The position numbers were made by a program, and so were the translations under genes. From positions 186,001-250,000 of the forward strand of contig CP011001.1 of assembly GCA_001044335.1 (NCBI GenBank): a stretch of 64,000 nt of DNA. The letters are read 5' to 3'. Under the pieces are notes generated by a model. It did not search any database, was not told the DNA's origin, and was given only the letters and a program-made list of their open reading frames with translations. The DNA comes from Methylophilales bacterium MBRSF5. Its GTDB lineage: Bacteria; Pseudomonadota; Gammaproteobacteria; Burkholderiales; Methylophilaceae. Of the stretch, positions 1-9,169 are shown in pieces (the stretch's first letter is position 1; each line of letters begins with the position of its first letter).

Positions 1-1356
1 ATGATTTTTGGTGCCGTTATGCCTGCTGGCGTTGGGTTAGCGAACTGGATGATTCCTTTAATGATTGGTGCCCCTGACATGGCCCTTCCTCGTATGAATA
101 ATATGAGTTTCTGGATACTTCCTTTTGGTTTTGCTTTATTGATCAGTACACTCTTCATGAATGGTGGCGGTCCAGCTGGTGGTTGGACGATGTATCCACC
201 ACTTGTGTTACAGCTAGGTGATGCCTTTCCGTTTTTGATATTTACAGTGCATATTTTGGGTATTTCATCAATCATGGGTGCAATTAACATTATTGCAACC
301 GTATTTAATATGCGTGCTCCAGGCATGACATTAATGAAAATGCCATTATTCGTTTGGACTTGGGTGATTACAGCATTCTTACTTATTGCTTCTCTTCCAG
401 TATTAGCTGGTGCCGTGACAATGTTACTAACCGATAAATATTTCGGTACAAGTTTCTTCAATGCTGCAGGCGGTGGTGATCCAGTGTTGTTCCAACATAT
501 CTTTTGGTTTTTCGGACACCCTGAGGTATATATTTTAGCGCTTCCAGCATTTGGTATCGTTTCAACAATTATTCCTACATTCGCAAGAAAACCACTATTT
601 GGTTATGCATCGATGGTTTACGCGACAGCATCGATTGCAATCCTCTCATTCTTTGTTTGGGCTCACCATATGTTTACTGTGGGTATGCCTATCAAGGGTG
701 AATTATTCTTTATGTATGCCACGATGTTGATTGCTGTGCCAACGGGCGTGAAAGTCTTTAACTGGATGGCAACAATGTGGAGAGGTGCGATGACCTTTGA
801 GGCGCCTATGCTGTTCTCAATCGCATTCGTTATATTATTTACGATTGGTGGTTTCTCAGGACTGATGCTAGGTATTACACCAGTTGATTTCCAATATCAC
901 GACACTTATTTTGTTGTGGCTCACTTCCATTATGTTCTCTTAACTGGTGCAGTGTTCTCACTGATGGCTGCGGCTTACTACTGGTTACCAAAATGGACAG
1001 GTTACATGTACGACGAGAAGCTTGCGAAGATACACTTCTGGTTATCTACAATTGCTGCTAACGTACTGTTTTTCCCACAACACTTCCTTGGTCTAGCTGG
1101 TATGCCAAGAAGAATTCCTGACTACAATATTGTATTTGCAGATTTCAACATGATCTCAAGTATCGGTGGATTTGCATACGGTATTAGTCAGTTACTGTTT
1201 GTATACATTGTTATCAAATGTGCACTGGGTGGCAAGAAAGCCAAGGCTCAGGCATGGGAAGGTGCAAAAGGTCTTGAATGGACAGTTCCATCACCAGCAC
1301 CATTCCACACATTTGAAACACCTCCAAAGCTAACTAAATCAATGCTTGAAAATTAG
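1..1356 (+). CDS. ctaD: Cytochrome c oxidase subunit I (5' truncated by window edge)
   Basis: Catalytic heme-copper subunit of an aa3-type terminal oxidase in the inner membrane; it reduces O2 and pumps protons. The 451 visible residues are almost all membrane helices. In window numbering the Cu-B/heme a3 site shows as HPEVY at 173-177 (the cross-linked His/Tyr pair), the His-His pair at 222-223, and heme ligand histidines at 308 and 310 in the VVAHFHYVL motif. Family members are about 530 residues, so some 80 N-terminal residues should lie left of the window; the ATG at position 1 is internal. It is followed by a tiny membrane protein, ctaG and ctaE, the usual betaproteobacterial cox order. 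Confidence 0.96.
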   Translation: MIFGAVMPAGVGLANWMIPLMIGAPDMALPRMNNMSFWILPFGFALLISTLFMNGGGPAGGWTMYPPLVLQLGDAFPFLIFTVHILGISSIMGAINIIATVFNMRAPGMTLMKMPLFVWTWVITAFLLIASLPVLAGAVTMLLTDKYFGTSFFNAAGGGDPVLFQHIFWFFGHPEVYILALPAFGIVSTIIPTFARKPLFGYASMVYATASIAILSFFVWAHHMFTVGMPIKGELFFMYATMLIAVPTGVKVFNWMATMWRGAMTFEAPMLFSIAFVILFTIGGFSGLMLGITPVDFQYHDTYFVVAHFHYVLLTGAVFSLMAAAYYWLPKWTGYMYDEKLAKIHFWLSTIAANVLFFPQHFLGLAGMPRRIPDYNIVFADFNMISSIGGFAYGISQLLFVYIVIKCALGGKKAKAQAWEGAKGLEWTVPSPAPFHTFETPPKLTKSMLEN

Positions 1357-1359
1357 TTG

Positions 1360-1476
1360 ATGGCATTAGCTGAGAAGGATAAGAAGAATTTAGCAAAAAA
1401 GAATAAGCGATTAGCCCTAGTTTTGGCCCTAATCGCTCTTTCTTTTTACTTATTTTTTGTTTTGAGCTTCTTATAA
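1360..1476 (+). CDS. Small single-helix membrane protein, likely cytochrome oxidase small assembly protein
   Basis: A 38-codon reading frame fills the gap between ctaD and ctaG: ATG 3 nt after the ctaD stop, TAA 4 nt before the ctaG ATG. The product has a basic, lysine-rich N-terminus (residues 5-17, KDKKN and KKNKR) followed by one hydrophobic helix (about residues 18-38). Betaproteobacteria carry a protein of about this size and layout at the same place, annotated as cytochrome oxidase small assembly protein. The assignment rests on position, size and topology, not on a sequence search. An exact fit between two cox genes and a positive-inside topology argue against a chance frame. Confidence 0.72.
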   Translation: MALAEKDKKNLAKKNKRLALVLALIALSFYLFFVLSFL

Positions 1477-1480
1477 AAAA

Positions 1481-2017
1481 ATGATCTCAAAACAGAAAGG
1501 CGTAAAGAAGACTACGACCATCTTATTTGTAGTTACAATTTTGATGTTCGGTTTTGGTTACGCAATGGTACCCTTGTATGATGCTTTTTGCCAAATTACT
1601 GGCTTAAATGGCAAAACTCAAAGGGTAACCGAAGGTGCAGGGGAGGCGTCACCTTTAATTGATCGTGAGGTCAGGATACTTTTCGATTCCAATGTAAATG
1701 GTGATTTACCGTGGAGATTGAAACCTTCATTAAAATCGTTGAAAGTTCAACCAGGAAAGTTCTACGATGCCACATATACTGTGACTAATATGGCTGATAT
1801 ACCCGTAGTGGGCCAGGCTATACCAAGTGTATCCCCCCAGATAGCATCATTGTATTTTAAGAAATCAGAATGTTTTTGTTTTGTGAATCAGGTCTTAGAG
1901 CCTGGAGAAACCAAAGATATGCTGGTAAGATTTGAGGTAGATCAAGATTTGCCTAAAGATGTTGGAGCCCTGACACTCTCCTATACTTTCTTTAGAGCAA
2001 AAGGTGATAATTCATAA
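1481..2017 (+). CDS. ctaG: Cytochrome c oxidase assembly protein CtaG/Cox11
   Basis: Membrane-anchored periplasmic copper chaperone that delivers Cu to the Cu-B site of subunit I. The 178-residue protein has one N-terminal helix (about 10-30) ending in the family signature YAMVPLYDAFCQITG, then an immunoglobulin-like domain. The copper-binding ECFCF motif lies at about residue 130, preceded by YFKKS, as in Cox11. Start is the ATG right after the small membrane protein gene. It lies between ctaD and ctaE and is presumably cotranscribed with them. Confidence 0.96.
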   Translation: MISKQKGVKKTTTILFVVTILMFGFGYAMVPLYDAFCQITGLNGKTQRVTEGAGEASPLIDREVRILFDSNVNGDLPWRLKPSLKSLKVQPGKFYDATYTVTNMADIPVVGQAIPSVSPQIASLYFKKSECFCFVNQVLEPGETKDMLVRFEVDQDLPKDVGALTLSYTFFRAKGDNS

Positions 2018-2035
2018 ACTTGGATAGGATTTATT

Positions 2036-2908
2036 ATGGCAGCTAAAGATATTTATTACGTTCCTGAAAGCAGTAAATGGCCAATTTTTGGTAGTTTTGC
2101 ATTGTTTGTTTTGTTTATCGGAGCATCTTTATTTTTTTCTGGTAACGCAAACGCTAATGTAGTCCTCTATATAGGAATTGCTTTGGTTGCATATATGTTT
2201 GTGGGTTGGTTTAATGACGTGATCGGTGAAAGTCGTTCAGGCAAATACAACGGACAGGTCGATGTCAGCTTCAGAATGGGTATGGGATGGTTTATTTTCT
2301 CTGAGGTGATGTTTTTTGCAGCATTCTTTGGAGCTCTTTATTACGCAAGAATGTATTCTATTCCCTGGTTAGGTGGTCTCGGTTCAGGAACCGCCACGCA
2401 TGAATTCTTGTGGTCAGCTTTTGAAGCAGCATGGCCACTCAGTGTTACACCTGATCCAACAAACTTCGATCAACCAAGTGACGTGGTTCCTGCTTTTGGT
2501 GTTCCAGCAATTAACACACTAATTCTCTTGACCAGTGGGGTTACTGTCACTTTCGCACATTGGGCTCTAAAAAATAGTAAACGAACAAGTCTAAATTTAT
2601 GGCTTGCAGCGACTGTATTGCTTGGTTTTGTATTCGTTTACTTCCAGGCTGAAGAATACATCCATGCATATAATGACCTTAACCTTAAATTAAGTTCAGG
2701 AATCTACGGATCAACTTTCTATTTGCTTACAGGCTTCCACGGTTTCCATGTAACTATGGGTGCCGTTATGCTTCTAGTAATTTTATTAAGAACTATGAGA
2801 GGGCACTTTAGTAAAAAAGATCATTTTGCTTTCGAAGCTGTTGCCTGGTACTGGCACTTTGTGGATGTGGTCTGGCTTGGTCTATTTATATTCGTTTATT
2901 GGATATAA
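2036..2908 (+). CDS. ctaE: Cytochrome c oxidase subunit III
   Basis: Non-catalytic core subunit of the aa3-type oxidase, 290 residues with seven predicted inner-membrane helices. Family features include the SEVMFFAAFFGALYYAR segment, the conserved acidic EEY, and the C-terminal WYWHFVDVVWLGLF motif of COX3 proteins. A good ribosome binding site (GGATTT) precedes the ATG. A strong bidirectional terminator follows immediately, marking the end of the ctaD-ctaG-ctaE transcript. Confidence 0.97.
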   Translation: MAAKDIYYVPESSKWPIFGSFALFVLFIGASLFFSGNANANVVLYIGIALVAYMFVGWFNDVIGESRSGKYNGQVDVSFRMGMGWFIFSEVMFFAAFFGALYYARMYSIPWLGGLGSGTATHEFLWSAFEAAWPLSVTPDPTNFDQPSDVVPAFGVPAINTLILLTSGVTVTFAHWALKNSKRTSLNLWLAATVLLGFVFVYFQAEEYIHAYNDLNLKLSSGIYGSTFYLLTGFHGFHVTMGAVMLLVILLRTMRGHFSKKDHFAFEAVAWYWHFVDVVWLGLFIFVYWI

Positions 2909-2923
2909 GCATTTACTGGATTA

Positions 2924-2956
2924 AAAAAACGTTACCTAATGGTAACGTTTTTTTTT
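2924..2956. terminator. Bidirectional rho-independent terminator after ctaE
   Basis: A perfect stem (AACGTTACC / GGTAACGTT, loop TAAT) is flanked by an A-run on the left and a T-run on the right, so it can end transcription in both directions. It lies between convergent ctaE and the twin-TM protein gene. Confidence 0.88.
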
Positions 2957-2959
2957 GTA

Positions 2960-3178
2960 TTACATGTGATTTGGCTGAATTAGCCCAAGCTTAAAACCGA
3001 TGATGATCATGAGAAATAAAATAATAGATAACGTGACTCGAATCGTCAAAGAGGTTACCATCTTTTTACTCTGATCGACATCCTTCATTAAGAAATGTAA
3101 GCCGCTTGTTAGTGATAAAATAACGACAATTAAAAGAATAATTACGATTGATTTATAAATAGCTTGAATATCCATCAA
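2960..3178 (-). CDS. Twin transmembrane protein (DUF2909-like)
   Basis: A 72-residue protein with two hydrophobic helices (about 10-30 and 47-68) joined by a short charged loop (KDVDQSKK). This length, topology and position, antisense between ctaE and SURF1, match the DUF2909 twin-transmembrane family found in beta- and gammaproteobacterial cox clusters. The molecular role is not established; a link to oxidase assembly is inferred from location. The start could be either of two adjacent ATG codons. Confidence 0.75.
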   Translation of the reverse strand: MMDIQAIYKSIVIILLIVVILSLTSGLHFLMKDVDQSKKMVTSLTIRVTLSIILFLMIIIGFKLGLIQPNHM

Positions 3179-3204
3179 CTCATATTATAGGAACATCCAA
3201 GACA

Positions 3205-3906
3205 TTGAAAGTAAAAAATAAAAGTTTATTGTTGGACATATTGTTTGTCGTCACTTTTTTAATTCTTCTCCGACTGGGATTTTGGCAGCTTGATCGAGCA
3301 GATCAAAAAAATGAAATAAATCAAAATTTCCTGGAACGCCAATCCTCCCTAAAGATATTTGATGAAACTGATATTAATGAAGAAAATTTATGGGGTAAGT
3401 TTTCAATCGAGGGTGAATTTACATCACCCAATCTTTATTTAGACAATCAAACCTACAAGCGTGAAGCAGGATATGTGATTTATTCACCTTTTTTAACTCA
3501 AGAAAATAAAGTCATTTTAGTAAATCGGGGTTGGCATGATCTTATAGAAGACCGAAATGAATTACCGAATGTAAAGAAAGCTGAAGACACTATGATCAGC
3601 GGAATTCTTACCAAGGTTCCATCTCATGGCATTATTTTAAATACTGAGAACATAGAAAATATCAATGATTCTTCAATTCGCATACAAAGAATTGATGTTG
3701 ATGAAATAAAAGAAGTATTGAATATTCAGCATGAGATATATCCATTCGTTTTAACGCTGGAGCCAACAATTGATGAAAACCTTAAAAGACATCTAATACT
3801 GCCAGTATCAAATTCAGAAAAAAATTATGGATATGCCTTTCAGTGGTTCGCGTTCGCACTTACCCTACTGATTATATTTATTACATTAAGGAAAAAAAAT
3901 AAATGA
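3205..3906 (+). CDS. SURF1 family cytochrome oxidase biogenesis protein
   Basis: Inner-membrane factor that helps insert heme a into subunit I. The 233-residue protein has the SURF1 layout: an N-terminal helix followed by GFWQLDRADQK, a periplasmic domain with YLDNQ and VNRGWH motifs, and a C-terminal helix starting at YGYAFQWFAFA. The only start candidate near the first helix is a TTG at 3205 with an AGG about 13 nt upstream, so the start is somewhat uncertain. It overlaps the next gene by 4 nt. Confidence 0.93.
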   Translation: MKVKNKSLLLDILFVVTFLILLRLGFWQLDRADQKNEINQNFLERQSSLKIFDETDINEENLWGKFSIEGEFTSPNLYLDNQTYKREAGYVIYSPFLTQENKVILVNRGWHDLIEDRNELPNVKKAEDTMISGILTKVPSHGIILNTENIENINDSSIRIQRIDVDEIKEVLNIQHEIYPFVLTLEPTIDENLKRHLILPVSNSEKNYGYAFQWFAFALTLLIIFITLRKKNK

Positions 3907-4478
3907 TTTCAAAAGTTGTTAAAGCAAGAATTGCCTTAGTAGTCATTGTTACATTGTTTACTGCACCTTTCATCGCTTCATGGTATCTCGTGTTTTATAC
4001 AGATTTTAAAAAAAATGATATCGGGGTACAAAACGGCTCATTGATCCATCCTGTCATCGAAGTTGGTGCAATTGAGGCTGTAGCTATTGGCGATGAAACA
4101 AAACAAAAATTACTTGGCAAATGGACTTTGACTGGATTTGTTTCAAGTGGCTGTGATACAGATTGTGAAAAACTATTGTATACATTAAGACAAACAAGGT
4201 TAGCTTTAGGAAAAAATTTAGATAAGGTGGGACGACTGGTATTAACTGAAAGTGATGAAGTGCTCGGTTATGAAGAAGAGTATAAGGGTCAAAAGGTGGT
4301 TAAAGACCCAGAGGAGTTCGATCGATTAATGAATAAATTTAGAGAAATAGAAAATTTTGAAGCCAACGATATCTATTTGATCGATCCGTATGGGTTCATT
4401 ATGATGCGCTATGACAGAGGTATGAATCCAAAGGGGATCATTAAAGATGTTGAGAGGCTGATCAAAAACTCATCTTAA
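3903..4478 (+). CDS. SCO-like/thioredoxin-fold membrane protein of the cox cluster
   Basis: A 191-residue protein with one N-terminal helix (about 8-30) and a thioredoxin-like periplasmic domain. It has a SCO-type CxxxC pair (GCDTDC, Cys84 and Cys88) and a C-terminal IYLIDPYGFIMMRYD segment, matching a conserved betaproteobacterial protein between SURF1 and ctaA. SCO proteins use CxxxC plus a distal His to bind Cu; the equivalent position just before IYLIDP reads AND here, so the His seems absent. It may act as a thiol reductase for the Cu-A site rather than a copper carrier; this is inference. Its 3' end overlaps the convergent gene by 9 nt. Confidence 0.75.
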   Translation: MISKVVKARIALVVIVTLFTAPFIASWYLVFYTDFKKNDIGVQNGSLIHPVIEVGAIEAVAIGDETKQKLLGKWTLTGFVSSGCDTDCEKLLYTLRQTRLALGKNLDKVGRLVLTESDEVLGYEEEYKGQKVVKDPEEFDRLMNKFREIENFEANDIYLIDPYGFIMMRYDRGMNPKGIIKDVERLIKNSS

Positions 4479-4955
4479 TTTTAAAATAGTCTCTTTCAAG
4501 TCCTCATAATTTATCTCACCTATGATGGTCTGTTTGATAACTTTATTCTTATCAGAAATAATCGTTGTCGGTGTTAATTTAACCCGTTCAAATTCTCCTA
4601 AAATTTTACTTTCAGGGTCAATTGCTACCTTAAATGGTAACTCGTTTTTGTTTTTAAAGTTAACCACCCGGCTGGGAAGGTCGTAAGGCATGGCAACTGC
4701 AATGAGCTCAATATCATCTTTAAACTCTTGATGGATTTTAGCTAAATCAGGCATTTCTTTGATGCAGGTTGGGCAATCGGTAGCCCAAAAATTAAGGATT
4801 AAAATTTTATCAATATCATCACTGCTTAATTTTTCATCATCAAGAATATTAAACTCCATTGAAGAGATTTTCTCTGGTCGAATGAGAAAAAAAAGCAGCA
4901 CGATGAGCGCTGCTAGAATCACTAAGTATATAAAATTTTTCCTATTTTCTTGCAT
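4470..4955 (-). CDS. TlpA-like thioredoxin family protein
   Basis: A 161-residue membrane-tethered thioredoxin-fold protein. It has an N-terminal helix (about 8-25) and the redox motif WATDCPTC (Cys61, Cys64), followed by the cis-Pro region LTPTTII. This is the TlpA/ResA/CcmG pattern of periplasmic thiol-disulfide reductases. Lying between cox assembly genes but on the opposite strand, it may reduce the Cu-A cysteines of subunit II or the CxxxC of the neighbouring SCO-like protein. A role in cytochrome c maturation cannot be excluded. Confidence 0.85.
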   Translation of the reverse strand: MQENRKNFIYLVILAALIVLLFFLIRPEKISSMEFNILDDEKLSSDDIDKILILNFWATDCPTCIKEMPDLAKIHQEFKDDIELIAVAMPYDLPSRVVNFKNKNELPFKVAIDPESKILGEFERVKLTPTTIISDKNKVIKQTIIGEINYEDLKETILKLR

Positions 4956-4980
4956 ATCAATACTGAGACTTTGTTATAAT
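4950..4980 (+). promoter_or_regulatory. Candidate promoter for ctaA-ctaB
   Basis: A perfect TATAAT (4975-4980) lies 43 nt upstream of the ctaA ATG. A weak -35 (TTGCAT, 4950-4955) is 19 nt further up and overlaps the start codon of the divergent TlpA-like gene. Only the -10 is convincing. Confidence 0.4.
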
Positions 4981-5023
4981 CAAACGTTCGAATTTTATCA
5001 ATAATCGGTTCAATCACAAAGAA

Positions 5024-6013
5024 ATGAATTTTTATAAAAGACTGACTTTTTTTGCCACAGTACTCGCACTAATTGTGGTGTCCTTTGGGGCGTACACTCG
5101 ACTGACTGATTCAGGTCTTGGCTGTCCAGATTGGCCTGGCTGCTATGGTACCTTGAGCGTACCAGAGAGTATTGATCAGATTGAAAAGGCACAGGCAGTA
5201 TATCCTGACAGCCCTGTTGAGGTTGAAAAAGCATGGATAGAGATGATCCATCGTTACATTGCTGGAATTCTAGGCGTCATGATTTTAGTGATCGCTTTCA
5301 TGTCAATCAAACTCAGAGACCAAATTAATTATTCACTTAAATGGCCATTTTTTTTACTTGGGTTAGTAATTTTTCAGGCCGCACTCGGAATGTGGACAGT
5401 GACCTTGCTCTTAAAGCCTGCTGTTGTGTCGTCACATTTACTTGGAGGTATGACGGTCCTTGGCATCTTAACTTTCCTGATGCATCGCAATTATGGAACG
5501 CATAGAGAAAATTTTGTTTCTAATCCCTTTGAAAGAAAGATCATCAGATTTTCCCTAGTCTTATTATTTATTCAAATTGCCTTAGGTGGTTGGACCAGTA
5601 CTAATTATGCTGCGCTAGCATGTACAGACTATCCAACATGCCATGGTTCCCTCATTCCAGAGATGGATTTTTCTAATGCCTTTACTATTTTTCGAGAGCT
5701 TGGAGTGACATCATTAGGAGAGCCATTGTCATTAGAGGCGCTTCATGCAATTCAATGGGTTCATCGAGTTGGGGCCATAGTACTTTTAATTTACTTATTG
5801 TTTGTTGCCTATATCCTTAAAGTGAATCAAGGTTTTAATATGTGGAGAAATGCATTAATCCTTGTCATTACTTTGCAATTTATTATAGGTATTGCTAATC
5901 TTTTACTTCATTTGCCAATTGTTCTTGCTACTCTTCATAATTTAGGCGCAGCATTACTGGTAGTGATTTTAGTCGGTATTAATTCAAGAATTACAAAATC
6001 ATGGCAAAACTAG
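5024..6013 (+). CDS. ctaA: Heme A synthase (COX15/CtaA)
   Basis: Eight-helix inner-membrane enzyme that oxidises the C8 methyl of heme O to give heme A for cytochrome oxidase. The 329-residue protein shows [19 protein letters not shown] near residues 24-43 with its Cys pair, the conserved His in EMIHRYIAG, and the second-half motifs CTDYPTCHG and HAIQWVHR. The two-half pseudo-repeat matches COX15. It overlaps ctaB by 13 nt, so the two steps of heme O/A synthesis are probably cotranslated. Confidence 0.95.
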   Translation: MNFYKRLTFFATVLALIVVSFGAYTRLTDSGLGCPDWPGCYGTLSVPESIDQIEKAQAVYPDSPVEVEKAWIEMIHRYIAGILGVMILVIAFMSIKLRDQINYSLKWPFFLLGLVIFQAALGMWTVTLLLKPAVVSSHLLGGMTVLGILTFLMHRNYGTHRENFVSNPFERKIIRFSLVLLFIQIALGGWTSTNYAALACTDYPTCHGSLIPEMDFSNAFTIFRELGVTSLGEPLSLEALHAIQWVHRVGAIVLLIYLLFVAYILKVNQGFNMWRNALILVITLQFIIGIANLLLHLPIVLATLHNLGAALLVVILVGINSRITKSWQN

Positions 6014-6915
6014 GCACAACAAATATGAGGCCATTATTAAGTCTCGATGCCCTTAAGAGCTTTTATGCCTTAACCAAACCCAGGGTGTGTGCCCTCATTG
6101 TCTTTACGGCAATCATTGGTATGTTTTTGGCAACACCTGGAATGGTTCCTATAGAAATTTTATTTTTCTCATCTGTGGGTATTGCTTTTGTATCAGGGGC
6201 TGCAGCTGCATTTAATTGCTTAATCGAAGAAAAGATTGATGCCATGATGGCAAGAACGAGAGGAAGACCACTTCCCCTCGGTCAAGTATCTCAGAGGGAG
6301 ACCATAATCTTTTCAAGTTTGCTTGGCGGGTTAGGCTTGTACCTCCTTTATGCCTTTGTCAATCCATTAACCGCATGGCTCACTTTACTTACATTCTTCG
6401 CCTATGCGGTAATTTATACAGTTTTTCTAAAACCAGCAACGCCAATGAATATTGTGATTGGTGGAGCATCTGGGGCTATGCCTCCAGTTCTTGGATGGGC
6501 TGCAGTTACCAATCAAGTGACTCCTGAATCGTTAATCCTTTTCTTAATTATATTTTGTTGGACGCCTCCACACTTTTGGGCTTTGGCATTGTATCGTAGA
6601 AAAGAATATGAGAAGGTTGGGATGCCTATGCTCCCTGTGACTCACGGTGAAAAGTATACGAGATTACAAATCGTTTTATATACAGTTATTTTAGTTATCG
6701 TGACCATGATGCCATTTAGTGTCGGCATGGCAGGGTTGATTTATATCATCTTCGCCACCTTGCTGAATGCTTATTTCTTATTCTATACGGTGATGCTATA
6801 TCGCAAATATTCTGATAAACTTAGTATGAAAATATTTCGATATTCAATATGGTATTTAGGGCTAATTTTCTTAGCTTTTCTGATTGACCATTATTTTAAA
6901 TTTAAATTTATTTAG
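6001..6915 (+). CDS. ctaB: Protoheme IX farnesyltransferase (heme O synthase)
   Basis: UbiA-family membrane prenyltransferase that adds farnesyl to heme B, producing heme O for CtaA. The 304 residues include the first aspartate-containing motif [19 protein letters not shown], the KPATPMN loop, and [13 protein letters not shown]. Multiple helices are evident. An alternative in-frame ATG lies 8 codons in (MRPLLSL), which would remove most of the overlap with ctaA. Confidence 0.95.
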   Translation: MAKLGTTNMRPLLSLDALKSFYALTKPRVCALIVFTAIIGMFLATPGMVPIEILFFSSVGIAFVSGAAAAFNCLIEEKIDAMMARTRGRPLPLGQVSQRETIIFSSLLGGLGLYLLYAFVNPLTAWLTLLTFFAYAVIYTVFLKPATPMNIVIGGASGAMPPVLGWAAVTNQVTPESLILFLIIFCWTPPHFWALALYRRKEYEKVGMPMLPVTHGEKYTRLQIVLYTVILVIVTMMPFSVGMAGLIYIIFATLLNAYFLFYTVMLYRKYSDKLSMKIFRYSIWYLGLIFLAFLIDHYFKFKFI

Positions 6916-6936
6916 TTTTAGATACAAAGGATTGTT

Positions 6937-7395
6937 ATGAGTAAAAATAGTGAATTAAGAAGTGTAATTGAGACAACTGCAGTGGTGATTGGTAGCTTTG
7001 TGGCTGCTGTTATTTTAATTGTCCTTTTGACTAAAGATTATTCTTCAAATGAACCAGCAGCCGAGAAAGTAGTGGATGCCTCAACAACTGAGCCTGTAGC
7101 GCAGGTAGAGGTTGACGATCAATCAGAGGATGCTTCAGACAAAGTGATTGATGCTAAACAAATCATCGCGGCCAACTGTGCGATGTGCCATGAGGGTGGT
7201 TTAATGGGCGCACCAAAAATTGGTAGCGAAGAGCAGTGGGCTCCAAGAATAGCACAGGGTAAAGACACGCTTGTAAGTCATGCCATTAATGGTATTCGTA
7301 CTATGCCAGCAAGGGGTGGAAACGCTAAGCTGAGCGATGAGGAAGTCGCGGCAGCTGTTATCGATATGGCTAATGGAGCTGGTGCAAACTTTTAA
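6937..7395 (+). CDS. Membrane-anchored cytochrome c (c5 family)
   Basis: A 152-residue protein with an N-terminal helix (about 13-32), an acidic Ala/Glu-rich linker (36-72) and one class I cytochrome c domain. Heme attachment is CAMCH (Cys81, Cys84, His85) and the likely axial ligand is Met123 in TMPARGG. The domain resembles cytochrome c5. Placed directly after the heme A/O genes, it is a plausible electron donor to the aa3 oxidase; that pairing is inferred. Confidence 0.9.
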   Translation: MSKNSELRSVIETTAVVIGSFVAAVILIVLLTKDYSSNEPAAEKVVDASTTEPVAQVEVDDQSEDASDKVIDAKQIIAANCAMCHEGGLMGAPKIGSEEQWAPRIAQGKDTLVSHAINGIRTMPARGGNAKLSDEEVAAAVIDMANGAGANF

Positions 7396-7420
7396 TTTAT
7401 AGATCTAACAATCCTTTTAT

Positions 7421-8239
7421 ATGGCACTCTACGCAATCGGTGATGTGCAAGGCTGCCATTTTTCTTTTCTAGACCTCCTTCAAAAGATAAAATTTAAACC
7501 CGACAGAGATGAACTTATCTTCGTTGGTGATCTAGTAAACCGTGGTCAAAATTCACATTTATTTTCTCAGTGGTGCCTAGCCAATCAATCAAATATTCAA
7601 ACGGTCCTTGGGAACCATGACCTCCACTTAATCGCTATCTATTTTGATCAAAAAAAACATCAAAAAACTGATACCTTAAAAAAACTTTTAAATTCAAAAC
7701 AGGTAGATCATTTTATTGAATGGCTTATTAAAAAACCTTTAGCAATACTGAGAGATGACTATCTTGTGGTGCATGCTGGAATTCATCCCGATTGGTCTAT
7801 CAATAAATCGTTGAAATTGGCAGACAAGGTTCACTTGGCCTTGAATAAGGACCCGGCTAATTTTTTAAGTAAAATGTATGGCAATCAACCGGGGTATTGG
7901 AGCGATGATTTAAAAAAATCTTTGAGAAGAAGGATGACGATTAATATAATGACCAGAATGAGAACCTTAAATTTAAACTTTAGTTTAAATTATGACTTTA
8001 AGGGAAAAATACCAAAAAAAATTGATAGAGAGTTTTATCGACCTTGGTTTGATTTTGAAAGAGCGGATAAGTCTAAACAGATTATTACTGGCCACTGGTC
8101 AGCAATAGGGGTACGCAAACATTCCTATGGAATATCTATAGACAGCGGGTGTGTTTGGGGTCAGAAATTGACAGCTTTTTGTTTGGAGAGTAAAAAAACC
8201 TTTAAAGTAGTGGCTAATCCAAAAGATTTAGTTAATTAA
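7421..8239 (+). CDS. apaH: Symmetrical bis(5'-nucleosyl)-tetraphosphatase
   Basis: Metallophosphatase that splits Ap4A into two ADP, limiting stress alarmone levels and RNA Np4-caps. The 272-residue sequence begins with GDVQGC, followed by FVGDLVNRG and LGNHD, the three metal-binding motifs, then VHAG and GHW. Length matches ApaH. It converges on the kinase gene with an 8-nt overlap. Confidence 0.95.
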   Translation: MALYAIGDVQGCHFSFLDLLQKIKFKPDRDELIFVGDLVNRGQNSHLFSQWCLANQSNIQTVLGNHDLHLIAIYFDQKKHQKTDTLKKLLNSKQVDHFIEWLIKKPLAILRDDYLVVHAGIHPDWSINKSLKLADKVHLALNKDPANFLSKMYGNQPGYWSDDLKKSLRRRMTINIMTRMRTLNLNFSLNYDFKGKIPKKIDREFYRPWFDFERADKSKQIITGHWSAIGVRKHSYGISIDSGCVWGQKLTAFCLESKKTFKVVANPKDLVN

Positions 8240-9158
8240 TATTGAAACCAGCTAGGCTCTGAATCTCATCAATACTTGGATTATGGTTTTGTCCACCCTT
8301 ATGATTGACTTTTAATGAGGCAAGGGCAGAGGCTAATTTACCACTCTTCTCCCAATCCCAGTTGTTCACAATTCCAATGGCAATTCCAGCTCGATAAGCA
8401 TCTCCACATCCTGTCGGATCAACCGGATTTTCAACATTAAATGCAGGAATTTGTATTTTGTCTGACGAGGTCATAATAGTTGAACCACTTGAACCTTTGG
8501 TGATAATGAGAGCATCAACTTTTTTTTGTATTTCATCTAAGGACATATGAGAGTTTTTGCTAAGTAATTCAGCCTCATAATCATTCACTGTAATGTAGGT
8601 GGCTTTCTCAATAAAATCTTTCAATTCTTGCTCGTTGAACATAGGCAGACCCTGGCCCGGATCAAAAATAAAAGGTATCTTTTTATTGTAAGCTTCATTG
8701 GCATGTTTAATCATTCCTTCCTTACCATCTGGTGAAATAAGGATGATTTCAATATTTTCACTTATGTCAGATAAGGAATTCACTTCACTCTGAGTCATTG
8801 CACCAGGGTGAAATGCAGTGATTTGATTGTCATCAAGGTCGGTAGTAATAAACGCCTGAGCTGTAAATTGATCGCTAAGTTTTTTTATATATTTAGTATT
8901 TATTTTTCTTTTTTGCAGCCAATCACTGTAGGTATCAAAATCTGTGCCGACGGTACTCATGATGAAAAAATTGGTTTTGAGTAGATTTAGGTTATGCCCA
9001 ATATTTCCGGCAGTGCCACCGAAATTTTTTTCCATCTCGGGGGTGTAAAAAGCCACACTGAGTTTATGAATTTGATCTGGCATGATATGGTTTTTAAAGT
9101 AATCTCTAAATACCATAATCGAATCATAGGCCATTGAACCACAAACTAAAATACTCAT
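8232..9158 (-). CDS. PfkB-family carbohydrate/nucleoside kinase
   Basis: A 308-residue ribokinase-fold kinase. The N-terminal substrate motif GGTAGNIGHNL is present, and the C-terminal PfkB signature DPTGCGDAYRAGIAIG carries the catalytic Asp and anion hole. It resembles the adenosine-kinase-like members annotated simply as carbohydrate kinase in betaproteobacteria, so the substrate (adenosine, ribose or another sugar) is not decided. It lies 11 nt after hemJ on the same strand. Confidence 0.85.
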   Translation of the reverse strand: MSILVCGSMAYDSIMVFRDYFKNHIMPDQIHKLSVAFYTPEMEKNFGGTAGNIGHNLNLLKTNFFIMSTVGTDFDTYSDWLQKRKINTKYIKKLSDQFTAQAFITTDLDDNQITAFHPGAMTQSEVNSLSDISENIEIILISPDGKEGMIKHANEAYNKKIPFIFDPGQGLPMFNEQELKDFIEKATYITVNDYEAELLSKNSHMSLDEIQKKVDALIITKGSSGSTIMTSSDKIQIPAFNVENPVDPTGCGDAYRAGIAIGIVNNWDWEKSGKLASALASLKVNHKGGQNHNPSIDEIQSLAGFNIN

Positions 9159-9169
9159 TCAGAACTCCG

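Noticed and set aside
7970-7991. 10-bp inverted repeat AATTTAAACT/AGTTTAAATT inside apaH
   Set aside because: It is built only of AT-rich Leu/Asn codons, has a 2-nt loop and no T-run; easily explained by composition.
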